A stretch of 64,000 bases of DNA from Winogradskyella vidalii (GTDB lineage: Bacteria; Bacteroidota; Bacteroidia; Flavobacteriales; Flavobacteriaceae), in NCBI RefSeq assembly GCF_013403955.1, contig NZ_JABFDG010000001.1, positions 372,001 to 436,000 of the forward strand, written 5' to 3'. Below, piece after piece: positions 61,136 to 64,000 of this stretch (positions are counted from its first letter, which is position 1; every line of letters starts with the position of its first letter). The notes under the pieces were generated by a model that did not search any database, was not told the DNA's origin, and worked only from the letters and a program-made list of their open reading frames with translations. Made by a program: the position numbers and the translations under genes.

Positions 61136-61177
61136 GCAAGTATGAAAATGATGATGATGTAATTGACTTAATGTCAT
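61115..61177 (-). CDS. hisL: Histidine-rich leader peptide
   Basis: A 20-codon frame, ATG at 61175-61177 to TGA at 61115-61117. The product contains four consecutive His, a Phe and another His (LHHHHFH, residues 6-12). Five of 20 codons are His. It is 97 bases before hisG and directly ahead of a terminator, the classic arrangement of ribosome-mediated attenuation. It is too short for ordinary gene finders. Confidence 0.9.
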   Translation of the reverse strand: MTLSQLHHHHFHTCIQASRN

Positions 61178-61260
61178 TTGTTTCTTATTTGAAAAACAAA
61201 GATAGAATATATTTTTGTTTTAACACTAAAGAAAATTAAAAATCATTTTCATTTAAAATA

Positions 61261-62535
61261 TTATTGTGGATACTTAGCTCTAATATCTTCCAAACATAGA
61301 TTATGAATACTTCCAATATGTGAGTGTTCTTTTCCTAAGTCGGGTTGGTAAGTTCCGGCTTGCACTTGTCCGCCAATTTTTTGATAAGCTTCTCTAAAAC
61401 TCATACCGTCAACCACTAGGTTGTTGATACTATCTACCGTGAATAAGTATTGGTATTTTTCATCATTTAAATCAATATCCTTTACAATGATTTGTTGAAT
61501 CGCATAATTAAAGATGTCTAAAATATCTTTGACATCCTCAAAAGCATTGATGATATTTTCTTTTAATAACTGAAAATCTCTATGGTAACCACTCGGTAAA
61601 TTATTGGTGATAAGTAACATTTCGGCATGTAAAGCCTGAATTTTATTACACTTTCCTCTAATCAATTCAAACACATCAGGATTTTTTTTGTGTGGCATTA
61701 TACTGCTTCCGGTAGTTAATTCGTCTGGAAAGCTTACAAATCCAAAATTCTGACTCATATATAAGCAAATGTCCATAGCAAATCTGGCCATGGTATTACA
61801 GAGACCACCTAATGCGTTGGCAATAGCACGTTCACTTTTTCCTCGGCTTAATTGGGCTGCAACAACATTGTATTTTAAGGTTGCAAAGCCTAATTCTTCC
61901 GTGGTAATATTTCGGTCTATAGGAAAGGAACTTCCGTAACCAGCAGCAGAACCTAATGGATTCTGGTCCGCTATTTTTGATACGGCATTTAAAACGTAAA
62001 CATCATCAATTAATAATTCGGCATAAGCAGAAAACCATAAGCCAAAAGAAGAAGGCATAGCGACTTGTAAATGCGTATAACCAGGAATTAATTTGGTTTT
62101 ATGTGCCTCGGCTAAACTTAAAAGCGTGTCAAAAAATGTTTTTGTTTTGCTGTTAATGATGTCCAGATTCTCTTTGTAGTACAATTGAAGGGCCACTAAA
62201 ACTTGGTCGTTTCTAGAGCGCGCGGTATGGATTTTTTTTCCGACTTCACCTAATGTTTTGGTGAGTTCGTGTTCAATTTTAGAATGCACATCTTCAAACG
62301 ATTCTTCAATGGTAAATGTACCATCGTCTATAGAGGCTGCTAAAACTTTTAATCCTGATTTTAATTGCGTTAATTCTTCCGAAGTTATTATTCCGATAGA
62401 TTCTAGCATAATAGCATGAGCTAAAGACGCTTGTACATCATATTTAGCAATGTGCATATCTATCTCGCGGTCATTACCTACGGTAAATAATTCTATTTTT
62501 TTATCGATTGAATAGCCTTTGTCCCAAAGTTTCAT
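61261..62535 (-). CDS. argH: Argininosuccinate lyase
   Basis: A 424-residue fumarase/aspartase-family enzyme. The signature GSSIMPHKKNPDVFE holds the catalytic Ser; HTARSRNDQVL and GYTHLQVAMP are also present. It splits argininosuccinate to arginine and fumarate. A 212-base repeat-bearing gap separates it from the argE-like gene upstream on the same strand. It is somewhat short compared with the usual 450-460 residues. Confidence 0.95.
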   Translation of the reverse strand: MKLWDKGYSIDKKIELFTVGNDREIDMHIAKYDVQASLAHAIMLESIGIITSEELTQLKSGLKVLAASIDDGTFTIEESFEDVHSKIEHELTKTLGEVGKKIHTARSRNDQVLVALQLYYKENLDIINSKTKTFFDTLLSLAEAHKTKLIPGYTHLQVAMPSSFGLWFSAYAELLIDDVYVLNAVSKIADQNPLGSAAGYGSSFPIDRNITTEELGFATLKYNVVAAQLSRGKSERAIANALGGLCNTMARFAMDICLYMSQNFGFVSFPDELTTGSSIMPHKKNPDVFELIRGKCNKIQALHAEMLLITNNLPSGYHRDFQLLKENIINAFEDVKDILDIFNYAIQQIIVKDIDLNDEKYQYLFTVDSINNLVVDGMSFREAYQKIGGQVQAGTYQPDLGKEHSHIGSIHNLCLEDIRAKYPQ

Positions 62536-62540
62536 AATAT

Positions 62541-62747
62541 TCTTGCGAAAGCAGGATGCCCTACTTTATTTTTTAGTTAAACTTTTGTCTTATTGTGAGT
62601 CCTGCTAATTCAGGAATCTATTTTTAGTTGAGACCTGCAAGGTTTATAAAATATTGCTAGGTCTAGGTAATTATATTATTGTCTCCTCGAGCGCAGTCGA
62701 GAGGTCTTCAATTTTAATAGGTCTCGACTGCGCTCGACCAGACAGAT
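62541..62747. repeat. Repeat-filled gap between the argE-like gene and argH
   Basis: It contains TTCTTGCGAAAGCAGGAT (62541-62557), TCCTGCTAATTCAGGA (about 62603-62618), AGACCTGCAAGG...CTAGGTCT (about 62632-62665), and a perfect 16-bp inverted repeat TCGAGCGCAGTCGAGA (62687-62702) / TCTCGACTGCGCTCGA (62722-62737) that ends 11 bases before the argE-like stop. All are repeat families common in this window. No gene is visible. Confidence 0.8.
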
Positions 62748-63809
62748 TTATAAAACTTTCTCTAACAATTTAATATAAATATCAATACCTTCTTCAATTT
62801 CAGCTAGATAAATAAATTCATCAGCCGTATGTGAACGTGTACTATCGCCAGGTCCTAATTTTAAGGAAGGACAACTTAATACGGCTTGGTCAGAGAGGGT
62901 TGGTGAGCCATATGTTTCGCGCTCGAGTTCTATTCCAGCTTCTACTAAATCGTGATTCATTGGTATGGAAGACGAATTTAAACGTAGACTTCGTGGCGTA
63001 ATGCTTGTACAAGGTGATTTTCTTTGTAAAATTTCGGTAATCTGTTCGTTGGTGTATTTATCGTTTACACGTACATCAATGACCAAGTCGACTTCCGATG
63101 GAATAGCATTATGTTGCTTACCGGCATTGATTTGTGTTACCGTCATTTTTACATCGCCTAAAGTCGGTGAGTTTCTTGCAAATTGATAATCTTTAAACCA
63201 TTGTAAAACTTCTATGGTCTTATAAATTGCGTTATCGTCGTTAGGGTGCGCAGCATGACCAGCGGTTCCTTTTACTTTAGCATCAAAAACCACTAAGCCT
63301 TTTTCTGCAATGGCTAAGTTCATTAATGTTGGTTCGCCTACAATAGCGACGTCAATTTCAGGAATAATAGCTAACATACTATTAAGTCCGTTTGGTCCAC
63401 TGTTTTCTTCTTCCGCAGAAGCAACAATAACCAAATTGTAATTGAGGTTTTTCTTGTCGTAAAAATAAGTGAATGTAGCGATTAAAGCGACTAAACAACC
63501 GCCAGCATCATTACTACCTAAACCGTATAATTTACCATCTTCTACAATGGCCTTTAAAGGGTCTTTTGTATAGCCATTATTTGGTTTTACGGTGTCGTGA
63601 TGTGAGTTTAATAATAGGGTTGGTTTTGTTTCGTCAAAATATTTATTGCTAGCCCAAATGTTATTTTGATTTCTATTAAAAGGAATGTTGTGTGTGTTAA
63701 ACCAAGCTTCAATACGTAAAGCAGTTTGGTCTTCTTCTGTTGAAAATGATTGCGTTTCTATAAGTTGTTTTAGTAACGCGATGGCTTCTGTGGTAAGTCT
63801 TTCTATCAT
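62748..63809 (-). CDS. argE: M20 metallohydrolase, acetylornithine/acetylcitrulline deacetylase type
   Basis: A 353-residue zinc hydrolase. The metal ligands lie in NSHHDTVKPNNGY, GSNDAGGCLVAL (Asp) and SAEEENSG (Glu-Glu), with the dimerisation domain in the middle (about 165-270). In the arginine cluster it removes the acyl group from the N-acylated intermediate. In Bacteroidota the carbamoyl transfer is often done on N-acetyl- or N-succinylornithine, so the true substrate may be N-acylcitrulline rather than N-acetylornithine. It overlaps argB by 4 bases (ATGA). Confidence 0.85.
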   Translation of the reverse strand: MIERLTTEAIALLKQLIETQSFSTEEDQTALRIEAWFNTHNIPFNRNQNNIWASNKYFDETKPTLLLNSHHDTVKPNNGYTKDPLKAIVEDGKLYGLGSNDAGGCLVALIATFTYFYDKKNLNYNLVIVASAEEENSGPNGLNSMLAIIPEIDVAIVGEPTLMNLAIAEKGLVVFDAKVKGTAGHAAHPNDDNAIYKTIEVLQWFKDYQFARNSPTLGDVKMTVTQINAGKQHNAIPSEVDLVIDVRVNDKYTNEQITEILQRKSPCTSITPRSLRLNSSSIPMNHDLVEAGIELERETYGSPTLSDQAVLSCPSLKLGPGDSTRSHTADEFIYLAEIEEGIDIYIKLLEKVL

Positions 63810-64000
63810 TTTTTTATGGTTGTATGTTTAATGTTATTATGGAAAAGCATATCTGACTTTCCGATACAAACTTTTTGAACGTTATGGTTTAGTGCATGAA
63901 AGCAATTGTTTAGTTTGGGTAACATGCCTTCGTAAATTACGGCTTTTTCTATAAGTGTTTTATAGGTTGCTGTAGTAATGTTTTCTATCACGGAATCATC
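63806..64000 (-). CDS. argB: Acetylglutamate kinase, C-terminal part (5' end outside window)
   Basis: The frame is open to the window's edge at 64000 and ends with a stop at 63806. The visible 64 residues include AVIYEGMLPKLNNCFHALNHNVQKVCIG, which matches the C-terminal substrate-binding region of ArgB. The GTG at 63991 is an internal codon, not the start. Its 4-base overlap with the argE-like gene indicates one operon with argH. Confidence 0.85.
   Translation of the reverse strand, partial: DDSVIENITTATYKTLIEKAVIYEGMLPKLNNCFHALNHNVQKVCIGKSDMLFHNNIKHTTIKK

Overview
The window reads as a chromosomal segment of a marine-type Flavobacteriaceae bacterium (Bacteroidota). The evidence is low GC, a SusC/SusD pair, a lipidated TamA-like protein (TamL) beside TamB, an MetX/MetY methionine pathway behind a SAM riboswitch, short LeuA, few Shine-Dalgarno sites, and many short palindromic intergenic repeats. 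I cannot name a genus. No rRNA, tRNA, CRISPR, prophage or insertion sequence was seen. Nearly all the DNA is coding.

Layout. 1-9.98 kb: a nitrilase-type hydrolase (cut by the window edge), a small acidic protein, a three-gene glycosyltransferase operon (minus strand), a membrane polyferredoxin with an FAD oxidoreductase (minus), then a GH113-like lipoprotein and a PPP-type phosphatase (plus). 10.1-24.0 kb: a 13-gene minus-strand run that carries the markers of arsenosugar biosynthesis: the radical SAM enzyme ArsS, a small CMD-like protein, two DUF2064 transferases and a TIGR04283-type glycosyltransferase. Mixed with these are a purine nucleoside phosphorylase, rhodanese, an atypical metallophosphoesterase, a fatty-acid-hydroxylase-family protein, a DUF547 lipoprotein, a sodium/solute symporter and a SusC/SusD transporter. 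No arsenite methyltransferase is present. 24.1-32.0 kb: guanine deaminase-like enzyme and the tamB-tamL pair. 32.3-36.6 kb: metY-metX under a SAM-I riboswitch and a helical-repeat protein. 36.8-44.0 kb: leuACD, then leuB-ppc (plus). 44.2-53.1 kb: nitrogen assimilation, with amt and a porin on minus, divergent from gltB-gltD on plus. 53.3-61.2 kb: the complete histidine operon hisGDCBHAF(IE) on minus, with a GIY-YIG endonuclease gene lodged between hisC and hisB, and a histidine attenuator (leader peptide, antiterminator, terminator) in front of hisG. 61.3-64 kb: argH, an argE-like gene and the 3' end of argB (minus).

Best leads. (1) The arsenosugar-type locus joined to a TonB-dependent transporter, a symporter, a phosphorylase with an unusual purine-site residue, and a metallophosphoesterase that has lost canonical metal ligands and has a cysteine cluster. 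(2) A palindrome-rich segment of about 55 codons inserted in frame in the glycosyltransferase gene at 10.6-10.8 kb, reminiscent of protein-coding palindromic elements. (3) A GIY-YIG gene flanked by inverted copies of a 23-nt hairpin inside the his operon. (4) A self-consistent his attenuator. (5) Paired dyads five helical turns apart before the porin-amt unit. Several families of small palindromes decorate most of the longer gaps and in some places define start codons.
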